From a virus, in the IMG/VR virus record IMGVR_UViG_3300012005_000039, positions 1-29,130 of that record: a stretch of DNA of 29,130 nt; one strand, written 5' to 3'. Positions within the stretch are counted from its first letter, which is position 1, and each line of letters opens with the position of its first letter. This document shows positions 7,515 through 15,643 of the stretch, in pieces. The notes below the pieces were generated by a model. That model did no database searches. It had not been told where the DNA came from and saw only the letters and a program-made list of their open reading frames with translations. A program made the translations under genes and the position numbers.

Positions 7515-8270
7515 ATGGAAAATGGATATAAAACACTTACCGCTGCTGACCTGAATACCTTTGGTGTGACCCAGTTAGAAGAGTTCGGCGCTTTGGGTAA
7601 GACTAAAGATGGTCGTACTTTTCAGTACACTAAGTTTGGCGGTACGTCAGCTATTTCAGCTGGTCTCGTCTGTACTGGCCCAGCCGCACCGGCTAACTCG
7701 ACTGGTCTAGCCATTACGGCTGTTGGTACTGGTGGACAAGCCACTGGTAACTTGGTCGCCAATTCACGTACTTTGGTTCTGACTAACGGCGCAACCGCTG
7801 TGACTGTCAACCAGTTTCAGTTCTTAGAAATTGTTAGTGCTGCTGACCTTACCTACAGTCTTCGGATCAACGGTAACACTGCAGCTGCTGCTAGTGGTTA
7901 CGTGACTGTCACGTTAGCCGACCCATTGCCACAAGGTGTCACTACCTTGATTCCTGGCACTGATACCGCTAACTTGGTACTGTCAAACTTTAACGGTGCC
8001 AGCCCATCTCTGACCGGTAACGCTCCGGCTGGTGTAACTGTTAACGCTGTTCCTAACAGCGCTACTGTCACTAACTACGGCTGGGTACAAACTGGTGGTA
8101 AAGCATTCGTCAAAGCAACCACCGCCACTATTGGCCTTGGTGTCGCTGTTGACCTTGCCGGTACTGCCGGTTATGTCATCATTGCCGCTGCTACGACTGG
8201 TAACATCGGCTGGGCTAAAGCCTCGGCTGCTAGCGGTACGGCTTCAGTTGTTCTAAACATTAACTCCTAA
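7515..8270 (+). CDS. Probable capsid decoration or stabilisation protein
   Basis: This 251-residue protein lies 21 bases after the major capsid gene, with an AAAGG ribosome site. It is rich in Ala, Thr, Gly, Val and Asn and almost free of Cys and Trp, which suggests a beta-sandwich surface protein. The N-terminal segment DGRTFQYTKFGGTSAISAGLV resembles conserved starts of head-decoration proteins encoded just behind phage capsid genes. The C-terminal portion (about 190-251) forms repeated short strands. No enzyme motifs are seen. The assignment comes from position and composition. Confidence 0.65.
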   Translation: MENGYKTLTAADLNTFGVTQLEEFGALGKTKDGRTFQYTKFGGTSAISAGLVCTGPAAPANSTGLAITAVGTGGQATGNLVANSRTLVLTNGATAVTVNQFQFLEIVSAADLTYSLRINGNTAAAASGYVTVTLADPLPQGVTTLIPGTDTANLVLSNFNGASPSLTGNAPAGVTVNAVPNSATVTNYGWVQTGGKAFVKATTATIGLGVAVDLAGTAGYVIIAAATTGNIGWAKASAASGTASVVLNINS

Positions 8271-8304
8271 AAACAATATTACCCTTTAAGGGGGGGTACT
8301 TAGC

Positions 8305-8805
8305 ATGGCAAATCGCAAACTAGAGAAGTACGTTCAAGTTGTCCGTGAAGACGGTTTGAACACAAACAAAGCAGCTACCTTTGGTAGTACTGTGGCAATA
8401 ACAGGTGTATTGACTGCGACCGGTGGAATTGCAGTATCGGGTGGAGTTACGGGAGTAACCTCTCCTGTTGTACAGAGCGCATTAGTCGGTGCGACAGTTG
8501 TATTAACCGCCGCACAATCTGGTGGTACTTTTCAGAACCGTGCGACCAGTGGTAGTCCATCTTGGACGCTACCAACGGCTGCTAATGGTCTAGAGTTTAC
8601 CTTTACGACTGCTAGTACTACAGCTGGATTTACCGTTACAGGCGGGACTGTTCACGCTAAGACTGCGGCCACAGGAACAGCGGTTAGTGGTACTACACTA
8701 ACAAACACCCAAGCTACAGCAGTAGTTGGCGATGCAATCACACTAGTATGTGATGGTACTGCTTGGTGGGTTACTGCTCAGACTGGTATCTTTACCGCAG
8801 CTTAG
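8305..8805 (+). CDS. Structural protein, decoration or head-fibre-like
   Basis: A 166-residue protein with a charged N-terminal anchor (MANRKLEKYVQVVREDG) leads into a Thr/Gly/Ala/Val-rich beta domain. The SPSWTLPTAANGLEFTFTTAS core is followed by a VGDAITLVCDGTAWWVT end. Such anchors followed by small beta domains are typical of virion surface proteins. A G-rich ribosome site (AAGGGGGGG) precedes the ATG. It is followed by a strong hairpin at 8834-8861, so it probably ends the capsid transcript. The specific role is unknown. Confidence 0.65.
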   Translation: MANRKLEKYVQVVREDGLNTNKAATFGSTVAITGVLTATGGIAVSGGVTGVTSPVVQSALVGATVVLTAAQSGGTFQNRATSGSPSWTLPTAANGLEFTFTTASTTAGFTVTGGTVHAKTAATGTAVSGTTLTNTQATAVVGDAITLVCDGTAWWVTAQTGIFTAA

Positions 8806-8833
8806 CGTAAGCTAGTAGAGACACTGCGAGAAC

Positions 8834-8861
8834 AAAAGAGGCTCCGAAAGGGGTCTCTTTT
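8834..8861 (+). terminator. Hairpin terminator after the capsid block
   Basis: A 12-bp stem (AAAAGAGGCTCC with GGGGTCTCTTTT, including G-U pairs) is closed by a GAAA tetraloop. The T-run is inside the stem rather than after it. The A-rich left arm makes it potentially bidirectional. Confidence 0.7.
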
Positions 8862-8877
8862 GCTTGGTAAGCATATG

Positions 8878-8886
8878 TGTTATATT
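8878..8886 (+). promoter_or_regulatory. Possible extended -10 promoter
   Basis: TGTTATATT fits TG-n-TATATT just downstream of the 8834 hairpin and upstream of the gene at 8960. The -35 region is weak. AACAGCCC follows at about 8905, partly echoing the leader motif of the other block starts, but no U-run hairpin is present here. Confidence 0.35.
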
Positions 8887-8959
8887 TAGCGTACATGAAA
8901 CAACAGCCCTCTAGCAGGCCAATCATATCCTCTTTTGTGGCATTAATAGGGAGTTATCA

Positions 8960-9502
8960 ATGCCATTAGTAACCAAAACAGCGACGAACGATGTAAAGCC
9001 GTACGGTACACAGCCAAACACTAATCAGATGTCCTTTCAGGAACGCCTGATGGAACGGTTTAAGGCTCACGAATACGTCAAAGTTATTAATGTCGATGAT
9101 GAGCCGTACATGTGGCAGTACATGCCTGAAGCTAACGAAGAGTACGAGTACACAACCGATGGTATGCACCGTCATACTCGCCGCTCTGAACCTGAAATCT
9201 GGGAACTAGGAGCCGGTGAGACGGATGTCATTGTCGGTGGTAACGCTTACCTGATGATTGAAGGACTTTACAAGAAACTAACCGCTAAAAAAGTACTGGC
9301 TAAGGTAGAGTTTAAGCCGGGCGTGGCTAGAGCTTTCAACTACGCTGATGGTACTCAGCAAGACTACTGGATTGACCGTATTCTAGTTGGTAAAGAAGTA
9401 CCTAGCTTTACATCAACAAGCGTCGCAAAGCTTCCTGAAGGGGGCGAGAGCTATGAACCAGCCAAGCGTGGCCCCGGCCGACCAGCTAACCAGACGGTCT
9501 AG
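8960..9502 (+). CDS. Unknown protein with C-terminal AT-hook-like motif
   Basis: A 180-residue acidic protein starts at ATG 8960 behind an AGGGAG ribosome site. The body is mixed alpha/beta, with YMWQYMPEANEEYEYTTDGM and HRHTRRSEPEIWELGAGE segments. The last 14 residues (EPAKRGPGRPANQTV) contain the RGPGRP core of an AT-hook, a minor-groove DNA-binding motif. The tail is encoded in DNA that also codes in another frame for the start of the next protein (9453-9502). It lies between head and fibre genes, so a head-completion or DNA-contacting internal head role is possible. I recognise no family. Confidence 0.65.
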   Translation: MPLVTKTATNDVKPYGTQPNTNQMSFQERLMERFKAHEYVKVINVDDEPYMWQYMPEANEEYEYTTDGMHRHTRRSEPEIWELGAGETDVIVGGNAYLMIEGLYKKLTAKKVLAKVEFKPGVARAFNYADGTQQDYWIDRILVGKEVPSFTSTSVAKLPEGGESYEPAKRGPGRPANQTV

Positions 9503-10283
9503 GGAACTAGACGCTCGGGAAGCTTACCTCGTAACCCGTGAACAACTGGCCGAACAACTAGAGGCTGATATAGCCCAGCTAAATACTCGTTTTGAACTAC
9601 AAGATAAGCAGTTTAGCACTCTGAGCAGTGAGTTACGCAGCCGTCAAGACCTAATTGACCAACATACTAAACGGATAGCCAGCATGGAAGTCGATTATGA
9701 CCGACGGACAGCCGATTTGAAGGCTAAATACATAGAATCGCAACAACGGCAAGACTTACTGCTCCAAGCAGCCAAGCAAGAGCTGGATACTGTTAAACTG
9801 TCTATCCAAGAGCGTGAAAAGTATGCCAAACGGCAAGAGTTTGCGATTAACGACCAAGCCGAAGCGGGCAATACTCGACTCCGTGGTATTGACTACGAGA
9901 TTACCGAAGCCAAGCATGTGCTAAAAGAGAGTAAGTTAGCTTTGCATGACGTAAGCGATAATCTTAAAGTGCTTACAGTCGATTTAGACCAGGCTAGAGA
10001 TGATATGGAAGTAGAAATCAACCGTTTGCAAGCTGGTGTTGATACAAAACAGTCTGAGTTAGACCAATTACAAGCAGATGTTGTTGAGCAGGAATCGCAA
10101 CTTGTCATAGTTACTAACAGAACTGCCGAACAGCAGACAGAAATAGATAAAAAGCTTCGTACACTAGACGTAAAAGAGCGTGAAATCATGGCGAAACGTG
10201 ATGCGCTGCAACGTGAAGAACTAGACATGGCCGAGAAGCGTCATCGTCAGACTAGCAGAGATCGACTTTATAACGTAGAATAG
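9453..10283 (+). CDS. Long coiled-coil protein
   Basis: A 276-residue protein begins MNQPSVAPADQLTRRSRELD, and nearly all of it after residue 15 is heptad-rich, charged helix (Glu, Gln, Lys, Arg, Leu), predicted as a continuous coiled coil with short breaks near residues 120 and 150. The frame stays open upstream to 9387, but I chose ATG 9453 because a GGGGGCGAGAG purine run precedes it and it limits the overlap with the previous gene to 50 bases. It contains no Cys and little aromatic content. In a virion block, a rod of this length could be a fibre shaft, an internal core protein or a tail-length element. Confidence 0.65.
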   Translation: MNQPSVAPADQLTRRSRELDAREAYLVTREQLAEQLEADIAQLNTRFELQDKQFSTLSSELRSRQDLIDQHTKRIASMEVDYDRRTADLKAKYIESQQRQDLLLQAAKQELDTVKLSIQEREKYAKRQEFAINDQAEAGNTRLRGIDYEITEAKHVLKESKLALHDVSDNLKVLTVDLDQARDDMEVEINRLQAGVDTKQSELDQLQADVVEQESQLVIVTNRTAEQQTEIDKKLRTLDVKEREIMAKRDALQREELDMAEKRHRQTSRDRLYNVE

Positions 10284-10288
10284 GCGTA

Positions 10289-10600
10289 ATGTCTAATCGC
10301 TCAGGTTCGCCTTACTCTGCACCACGAGATGCTAACCGTGTGCCTTTTTTACTGGCTGCTAGTACAACTGATGGTATTACGCCTGTTGTTTTAGAGGCTG
10401 ACCCTACTACGCACCTGTTGCAAGTATCTAGTTCATCATCAGTAGCACTTAAGCCTACGACCTATGACACTATGACGTATACCTCTAATACTACGAGCGA
10501 TGTTTATGTATATACATTGGCAGGCGTTACAAAAGCAACTCAAACCGTGAACTACACCGATTCTACTAAGGCCGTGATAACTACAGTAGTCTGGAGCTAG
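10289..10600 (+). CDS. Small virion protein, function unknown
   Basis: A 103-residue protein is Thr/Ser/Val rich, with ADPTTHLLQVSSSSSVALKPTTYD in the middle and a beta-like C-terminus (VYTLAGVTKATQTVNYTDSTK). It begins six bases after the coiled-coil gene, and its stop nearly abuts the tail-spike ATG at 10602. The composition and position suggest a small adaptor or N-terminal docking protein for the spike. I recognise no family. Confidence 0.6.
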   Translation: MSNRSGSPYSAPRDANRVPFLLAASTTDGITPVVLEADPTTHLLQVSSSSSVALKPTTYDTMTYTSNTTSDVYVYTLAGVTKATQTVNYTDSTKAVITTVVWS

Positions 10601-10601
10601 G

Positions 10602-13073
10602 ATGGGCACTGTCTTTGATCCATTGCTTGGACAGTTGCGTACTACTGACCCGAATAAACGCACGACCCGCTTCATAGTTGCCCCTTTCGGCGATACCCGT
10701 CCAGCTGACTACACCTGTGCCAATAACACCGCTAATGACGTCGAGATAAACGCGGCCATAGTGGCCGCCAACGCCCTGACTAATGGCGGTATTGTTGACC
10801 TGCTAGACGGTACATTTACTCTGGGTGCGTCAGTCGTGCCGCTTAATAATGTTTGGCTAAGGGGTCAAGGCATGTTCCAGACTAAGGTGACGACCGTCAG
10901 CGGTTCAACCTTTGGCATACTGGACAACTATAGTACTTATAACTCAACTACGCCCTACACTAACGGCATTATCTCCGACATGGAACTCGATGGCAGTAAC
11001 ATGCTCAACACCAATGGTAAAAAAGGCTTCAACGCTTCCTCTCTTAAAGACTGTAAGTTGATGCGCCTCAACGTCCACGACACGACTGCTACCGGCCTTG
11101 GGGCTGATGATTATACCGGCGTGACTATTACCGAGTGTATCGTCCAGCGTTGCGGTTTCAGTAAAGTCGCTGCTATCACCGTTATGGCCTACACCGCTAA
11201 TACGTTCTCTGCGACTACCGGTACAGCCCACGGTTATTCAGTTGGCGATTACATTGTCATAACCGGTATGGTGCCGGTGGGGTACAATGGTGTCTTCAGG
11301 GTGACTAGTGTACCGACGACTACTACTTTCACGGTTGATACCAGCAACAACTCCGGCAACTTACAGCTATCCGTAAACCCCGGCACAGCTACCACTTTTG
11401 GCCAGATTTCTGCCTCAATTCTAGGCTGTAATGGTATCGGTATCGCCTCCGGGTCTAATACTGCCGAATACATGGTGATTAGTAATAATATCTGTATCGG
11501 CAACCAGAACAACAACTTCTTAATCGAGGCTGATAACGTCGGTACTGGAAATACAGCTTCCTACATCTTCTCTGATAACATCTCGATTAACGGCGGCCAA
11601 GCTGGCTACCGCAACACAGGTACGCCAAACGTCCAGTTCAACAATAACTATGATTATGGGTCGTTGATTAGTTGTTTCGTTGGGGTAACCAATATCAGTA
11701 AGACTCTGACGGCTTCCTCGTGGACAGCTTCAGTAGCTACTTATACCACTAGTGCCGTCCATGGCTTCTCGGTTGGGCAGTATGTCACGGTCTCTGGTGT
11801 TACCCCCGCCGGTTATAACGGCTACTTCTATATAGCTAGTACGCCGACTACTACAACCTTTACCGTAGCTATGGCGGTTGACCCGGTTGGAGCCGGTACG
11901 GTTTTTGGCAGTTCCCAGGTCGTAGGGCATGCTGTTGACGGTACGCAGATCAACCACAACGTCTTCACCAATCCTATCCTCTATGGTATCCAGATTTTCG
12001 CTCACTCCGACGGCGTTAGTGCTAGGGGTAATACGATTAAGAATGGCACTTTCTACGGTATCTACGCTGGCAGCGGTTACGGCACGATTGCTGGCAACCG
12101 CATCTACGGCAATGGCTATGACGGCATCGAGATTATCACTGGCGGTAACTACCAGCCGCTCGACTGTCTGGACGTGTCCGGCAACCTTATCTATAACAAC
12201 GGTACGCTAGACGCTCTCCATGACGGCATCAACGTTAACCCTAATGCTAACACCCCTATTACTAACCTGACACTGGCCAATAACCACTGTTTCGATAATC
12301 AGAACACCAAGACCCAGCGGTACGGTATCTATCTGCGAAGCGGTAGTGCCCTGGCTAACTGTAGCGTCGTCGGCGGCGCTCTGTCTGGGAACTTGACTAA
12401 CCCGATACTCATATCAAATACCAGTACAACAATCTCAGTTTTAGGTGTTTCTGGCACCAGTAATGTTGGTTTTAGCCTCGGTACAGTTAATAGTTTAATC
12501 GTCACCACTCCAAGCGGTGGCAACGCTACCTCACTAGCCATTACTCAGAGTGATACTACTAATAACCCAACGGCTGAACTCATCACGAACAACGGTACAG
12601 GCATGGGCTTAGATATTATCCAAAACGGAATTCTGGCTTCTAACAAATTTGCCCTGTACGTCAACAGTAATGCTGTCAATACCAACTCACCTTTAGTTTG
12701 GCTTCGGTCAACTAATGCTAGTACCACTGGAGCTACTTTAAAAGTAGATAACGCTGGAACGGGTCCAGGACTAGATGTTAAGACTGGAGGTGTGTTAATT
12801 GAGGCTGGCAGTCTAACGCTTACTACTGGCAACAAATTAAGTATAGGCACCGGCACGAATGCTTCTATCGGAACTGCTGTGCTAGTAGCTGGTACGGTAA
12901 CCGTTTCAACAACTGCTGTAACAGCTAATTCAATCATTATGCTAACTTGTCAGCTAGTCGGTGGAACAGTAGGGGTACTATCTAAAGGTACTGTAGTAGC
13001 TGGAACATCTTTTGTAATCAATAGTTCAATTGCTACTGATACTAGCACTATCGGTTGGATAATTATTAACTAA
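10602..13073 (+). CDS. Beta-helical tail spike or fibre
   Basis: This 823-residue protein has an N-terminal segment (residues about 35-90, with ANDVEINAAIVAANALTNGG and DLLDGTFTLGASV) that is the usual start of a pectate-lyase-type right-handed beta-helix. Asn/Gly-rich coils follow (SNNICIGNQNNN, NNGTLDALHDGINVNPN). Two copies of an inserted domain lie at about 190-267 and 363-438. Each reads HG[YF]SVGxYxxxxGxxPxGYNGxF and then TPTTTTFTV-like. The last 75 residues (about 750-823) resemble a C-terminal domain common at the ends of phage tail proteins. It probably binds and may cut host surface polysaccharide; no catalytic residues are identified. GGAG upstream supports the start. Confidence 0.8.
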   Translation: MGTVFDPLLGQLRTTDPNKRTTRFIVAPFGDTRPADYTCANNTANDVEINAAIVAANALTNGGIVDLLDGTFTLGASVVPLNNVWLRGQGMFQTKVTTVSGSTFGILDNYSTYNSTTPYTNGIISDMELDGSNMLNTNGKKGFNASSLKDCKLMRLNVHDTTATGLGADDYTGVTITECIVQRCGFSKVAAITVMAYTANTFSATTGTAHGYSVGDYIVITGMVPVGYNGVFRVTSVPTTTTFTVDTSNNSGNLQLSVNPGTATTFGQISASILGCNGIGIASGSNTAEYMVISNNICIGNQNNNFLIEADNVGTGNTASYIFSDNISINGGQAGYRNTGTPNVQFNNNYDYGSLISCFVGVTNISKTLTASSWTASVATYTTSAVHGFSVGQYVTVSGVTPAGYNGYFYIASTPTTTTFTVAMAVDPVGAGTVFGSSQVVGHAVDGTQINHNVFTNPILYGIQIFAHSDGVSARGNTIKNGTFYGIYAGSGYGTIAGNRIYGNGYDGIEIITGGNYQPLDCLDVSGNLIYNNGTLDALHDGINVNPNANTPITNLTLANNHCFDNQNTKTQRYGIYLRSGSALANCSVVGGALSGNLTNPILISNTSTTISVLGVSGTSNVGFSLGTVNSLIVTTPSGGNATSLAITQSDTTNNPTAELITNNGTGMGLDIIQNGILASNKFALYVNSNAVNTNSPLVWLRSTNASTTGATLKVDNAGTGPGLDVKTGGVLIEAGSLTLTTGNKLSIGTGTNASIGTAVLVAGTVTVSTTAVTANSIIMLTCQLVGGTVGVLSKGTVVAGTSFVINSSIATDTSTIGWIIIN

Positions 13074-13103
13074 TATAGTACACTACCACCATAGGCAAAA
13101 CAT
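13074..13103 (+). promoter_or_regulatory. Leader copy 2: candidate promoter plus AGGC motif
   Basis: TATAGTACACTACCACC is followed by ATAGGC. The possible -10 is TACACT (13079-13084), with a poor TTGGAT -35 at 13055-13060 (18-bp spacer). Nearly the same string (TATAGTACA, TACCACC, AGGC) recurs at 19401-19425. The sequence directly precedes a hairpin and the gene at 13150. Confidence 0.45.
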
Positions 13104-13131
13104 ACAGCCCGACTCCTTTCGGGTTGTTTTT
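13104..13131 (+). terminator. Hairpin with U-run (leader copy 2)
   Basis: ACAGCCCGA pairs with TCGGGTTGT (nine pairs, one G-U) around a CTCCTT loop, followed by TTTTT. It has the form of an intrinsic terminator for the spike gene, but it also sits in the short leader of the next gene. ACAGCCC and GGGxTGTTTTTATTT are shared with leader copy 3. Confidence 0.8.
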
Positions 13132-13149
13132 ATTTAACAGGAGAATCTA

Positions 13150-13512
13150 ATGAGTTATACACAAAGCGGACTAAAACAATCAACCCCACTAGGTGGGTCA
13201 GTAACAGACGGCAACCGGGTAGCATTAACTGGTTCAGCAAACTACTTTCAAACAGTAGATATTACAGGTACGCCTAACGCATCCCCACTAACAGTCAACA
13301 CAACGGCTACGCTGCTTGTACCGCTTAACGCAGTATCGCTTACTATCATCAGCACTACGAACGCCTTGCAAGTCTCAGAAGACAGTACTTCAAGCGCATC
13401 GTTTAGCATACCGGCCGGGCAACAGGTCACTGTACCTTGTGCTCGTCAGGCTAATATCTATCTATCAGCTGCAGCAAGTACGGTTTGCAATTTCTTTTTT
13501 AGCTGCTATTAA
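13150..13512 (+). CDS. Small beta-rich structural protein
   Basis: A 120-residue protein is rich in Ser, Thr, Val and Ala, with a jelly-roll-like pattern of strands (TLLVPLNAVSLTIISTTNALQVSED, SFSIPAGQQVTVPC). It ends in an aromatic/Cys segment (NFFFSCY). Proteins of this composition beside fibre genes are usually virion surface or spike-associated proteins. The AGGAG upstream at about 13138-13142 supports the ATG. It opens a new block after the hairpin at 13104-13131. No family is recognised. Confidence 0.6.
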   Translation: MSYTQSGLKQSTPLGGSVTDGNRVALTGSANYFQTVDITGTPNASPLTVNTTATLLVPLNAVSLTIISTTNALQVSEDSTSSASFSIPAGQQVTVPCARQANIYLSAAASTVCNFFFSCY

Positions 13513-13522
13513 CAGAGGATAA

Positions 13523-13810
13523 ATGATGGCTAAAAGCGTAACATCTTGGAACAGTAGTAGTAAGAGTACTAGCCCGTGGGCGACCGTTACTAAAAGTGGG
13601 TCGGCGTGGGTTAATAACGTGGTCAAGAACCAGACCAGCTTTACGGTAACACCCCGTACACCTAGTAGTTGGGCTAATGAATCTATGCAACTAACGCCTT
13701 ACACATACGATGACGCAACGATTACCTACGACAATTCTTATACCTATGACTACTTGCAGATGGTCACGAACACGACTAACAATAAGAATGTTACAGGGTG
13801 GGCTAACTAA
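13523..13810 (+). CDS. Small Trp/Ser/Tyr-rich structural protein
   Basis: A 95-residue protein shows repeated S/T-x-W units at the N-terminus (TSWNSSSKSTSPWATVTKSG) and a Tyr/Asp/Thr-rich stretch (TPYTYDDATITYDNSYTYDY). AGAGGA lies before a double ATG at 13523/13526, either of which could start translation. The next gene starts with GTG immediately after its stop. The aromatic-polar repeats suggest a fibre-linker or receptor-contact element. No family is recognised. Confidence 0.6.
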   Translation: MMAKSVTSWNSSSKSTSPWATVTKSGSAWVNNVVKNQTSFTVTPRTPSSWANESMQLTPYTYDDATITYDNSYTYDYLQMVTNTTNNKNVTGWAN

Positions 13811-14623
13811 GTGTCATTTCCAGCAAGCCTTGATAGCATTCCACAGCCCGGTGCTGGTAGTCTTACTAACAATCCATCGCATGCTGGCACCCATGTACTC
13901 GAAATAACGGCTATTCAAGCTTTAGAGGCAAAAGTAGGTACTGGTGCTAGTACGCCGGTTGCAAGTACTCTGTTACGTGGTACTGGAACGGGTACTACTG
14001 CCTACGCACAAGCTGTATTGACTACTGATGTTGCTGGTACTTTGCCAGTTGCTAATGGGGGCAGTGGCGTAACTAGTTCTACTGGTACAGGTAGCGTGGT
14101 ACTGTCTACTTCGCCTGCGCTTACTACGCCAACTGGTATTGTCAAGGGTGATGTTGGACTAGGTAATGTTGATAATACTAGTGATGCTACTAAGAATGCT
14201 GCTACGGTTGCGTTGACTAATAAGACTATATCAGGGGCTAATAATACACTAACGAATATTGGTGGGAGTGCGATTACTTCCTATTCAACAAATAGGGGGA
14301 ATAACGGCAGTAATATAGCCGAGACAGTTGCTAAAGTACAAACAGGTTGGGTTGCGACACAAGGCAATGGTACTGGGGCTGCCGGTGGAACAATTACCTT
14401 CCCCGTTGCCTTCACTAATGTACCCATAGTTACTATTACTTTCGGCGGTGATACGGCTGGTGTTACCGCTACACTGGGTGCTGGTGGTGCAAATGTCAAT
14501 GGTGCCTGGGCTATCGCCAAAAGCCTAACTACTACAGGGTTTGCCTGGACTGTTAACACATCTGGCGGTACTTGGTCAACTTCCAATACTGTGTATGCCC
14601 AGTGGACGGCTATCGGTGCCTAA
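13811..14623 (+). CDS. Tail fibre-like protein
   Basis: A 270-residue protein starts at GTG 13811, directly abutting the previous stop. Residues 1-40 hold a short helical segment (VLEITAIQALEAKVG). A Gly/Thr/Ala-rich shaft follows, carrying VLTTDVAGTLPVANGGSG and the GLGNVDNTSDATKNAATVALTNKTI motif widely seen in phage fibre shafts. The last 90 residues are a beta domain ending TVYAQWTAIGA, a typical trimeric receptor-binding tip ending. The role as a fibre is inferred from these motifs. Confidence 0.75.
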   Translation: MSFPASLDSIPQPGAGSLTNNPSHAGTHVLEITAIQALEAKVGTGASTPVASTLLRGTGTGTTAYAQAVLTTDVAGTLPVANGGSGVTSSTGTGSVVLSTSPALTTPTGIVKGDVGLGNVDNTSDATKNAATVALTNKTISGANNTLTNIGGSAITSYSTNRGNNGSNIAETVAKVQTGWVATQGNGTGAAGGTITFPVAFTNVPIVTITFGGDTAGVTATLGAGGANVNGAWAIAKSLTTTGFAWTVNTSGGTWSTSNTVYAQWTAIGA

Positions 14624-14625
14624 AT

Positions 14626-14712
14626 ATGAAATATCTACTTCACAAATTTGGATTATGTTACAAGGCACGCAGAGGCTATGAGTGTTATGGTAACACCGGC
14701 GAATGCAAGTAA
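14626..14712 (+). CDS. Possible 28-residue Cys-containing basic miniprotein
   Basis: ATG 14626 to TAA 14712 encodes a 28-residue basic peptide (MKYLLHKFGLCYKARRGYEC, then YGNTGECK) with three Cys. It starts two bases after the stop of the fibre gene and ends before the adaptor gene. The composition is not random-looking: CYKARRGYECYGNTGEC resembles a tiny zinc knuckle. There is no clear ribosome site, so coupling to the upstream gene would be needed. It may equally be a chance frame. Confidence 0.35.
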   Translation: MKYLLHKFGLCYKARRGYECYGNTGECK

Positions 14713-14743
14713 TGATATACAATAACCCCATAAGGACAAACAA

Positions 14744-15640
14744 ATGCTAACTTTCACCCAAGGATACACCAGAAGTAGCGATATAGTCGGCATTAGCCCA
14801 ACGACAAACAGCCTAGCCCTAACAAACCTAAAACAGGACGCTAATCAGGCTGTTAGAATCTTCAAGAACGCCAGCCGTCGCTACTGGACACGTAAAGAGG
14901 TTACGACTAACCTAGTCGCCTCACAAGCCCGTTACACGTTCCCGCAGGACATGGTACGCATAACGACTGTCAAAGTAACCAGTGGCGGATTAACCCTGCC
15001 AGTGACGCTTGTAGACTCTGAGGAGATGTGGAACCGCTTAACACTCGTACCGGCTATGACTGTCGGCATACCTACGACAGGCTTTGTACGGGGGAAGAAT
15101 GAGTTAGAACTCTACCCAGTACCATCTGCTAATGCTACTAACGGCTTGATTGTTTCTTACGAACCACGCTTAAAAGATATGTCTCTCGATGACGCTACGC
15201 CAGCGATTAATGTTACTAATGGCTCGGTTACGGTAGCATCATCAGCACTGTTCAACGCTAACATGGTCGGTATGAGTTTACAGGTAACAGACGGCAGTGA
15301 TGGTAACTGGTACCCAATAGTCGGCTACACAAGTTCCAGTTCCATTACGCTTGAGAATGTCTACCTAGGGCCAACTAAGTCCGGGGTAGCAAGTCTGATC
15401 GGTCAAGTACCAGATATCCCAGAGGATTATCACATGGCTATGGTCTACTTCCCTGCTTACAACTACTACTTAAAGCGTAAAGACGCTGCTACGGCAGCCG
15501 GTTACAAGCAACTGTTTGAAGACTTACTGATACAGTATAAAGAGGTTTACGCTGCTAAGAGTACTGGGCAGATTTTGCAGTCGTTAGATTCCTACAGCTA
15601 TAACTTGTTTGGTATTCCCCCTACAGGAATGACAGGTTAA
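14744..15640 (+). CDS. Head-to-tail adaptor (gp11-like)
   Basis: This 298-residue protein has the layout of tail tubular A or adaptor proteins of short-tailed phages. The N-terminal helices carry NLKQDANQAVRIFKNASRRYW. A beta core follows with SQARYTFPQDMVRITTVKV. The C-terminal helical hairpin reads IPEDYHMAMVYFPAYNYYLKR and then AATAAGYKQLFEDLLIQYKE. The last is a frequent signature of this family, where the helix docks on the portal. AAGGA precedes the ATG. It is followed at once by the nozzle-like gene, as gp11 and gp12 are in T7. The assignment is by sequence style and context. Confidence 0.75.
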   Translation: MLTFTQGYTRSSDIVGISPTTNSLALTNLKQDANQAVRIFKNASRRYWTRKEVTTNLVASQARYTFPQDMVRITTVKVTSGGLTLPVTLVDSEEMWNRLTLVPAMTVGIPTTGFVRGKNELELYPVPSANATNGLIVSYEPRLKDMSLDDATPAINVTNGSVTVASSALFNANMVGMSLQVTDGSDGNWYPIVGYTSSSSITLENVYLGPTKSGVASLIGQVPDIPEDYHMAMVYFPAYNYYLKRKDAATAAGYKQLFEDLLIQYKEVYAAKSTGQILQSLDSYSYNLFGIPPTGMTG

Positions 15641-15643
15641 ATA

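Noticed and set aside
9387-9452. Upstream 22-residue extension of the coiled-coil protein
   Set aside because: It would deepen the overlap with the previous gene to 116 bases, while the ATG at 9453 has a purine-rich ribosome site.
12545-12937. 130-residue minus-strand frame inside the tail spike gene
   Set aside because: It is a low-complexity antisense shadow of a Thr/Ala/Val-rich gene with no ribosome site or coupling.
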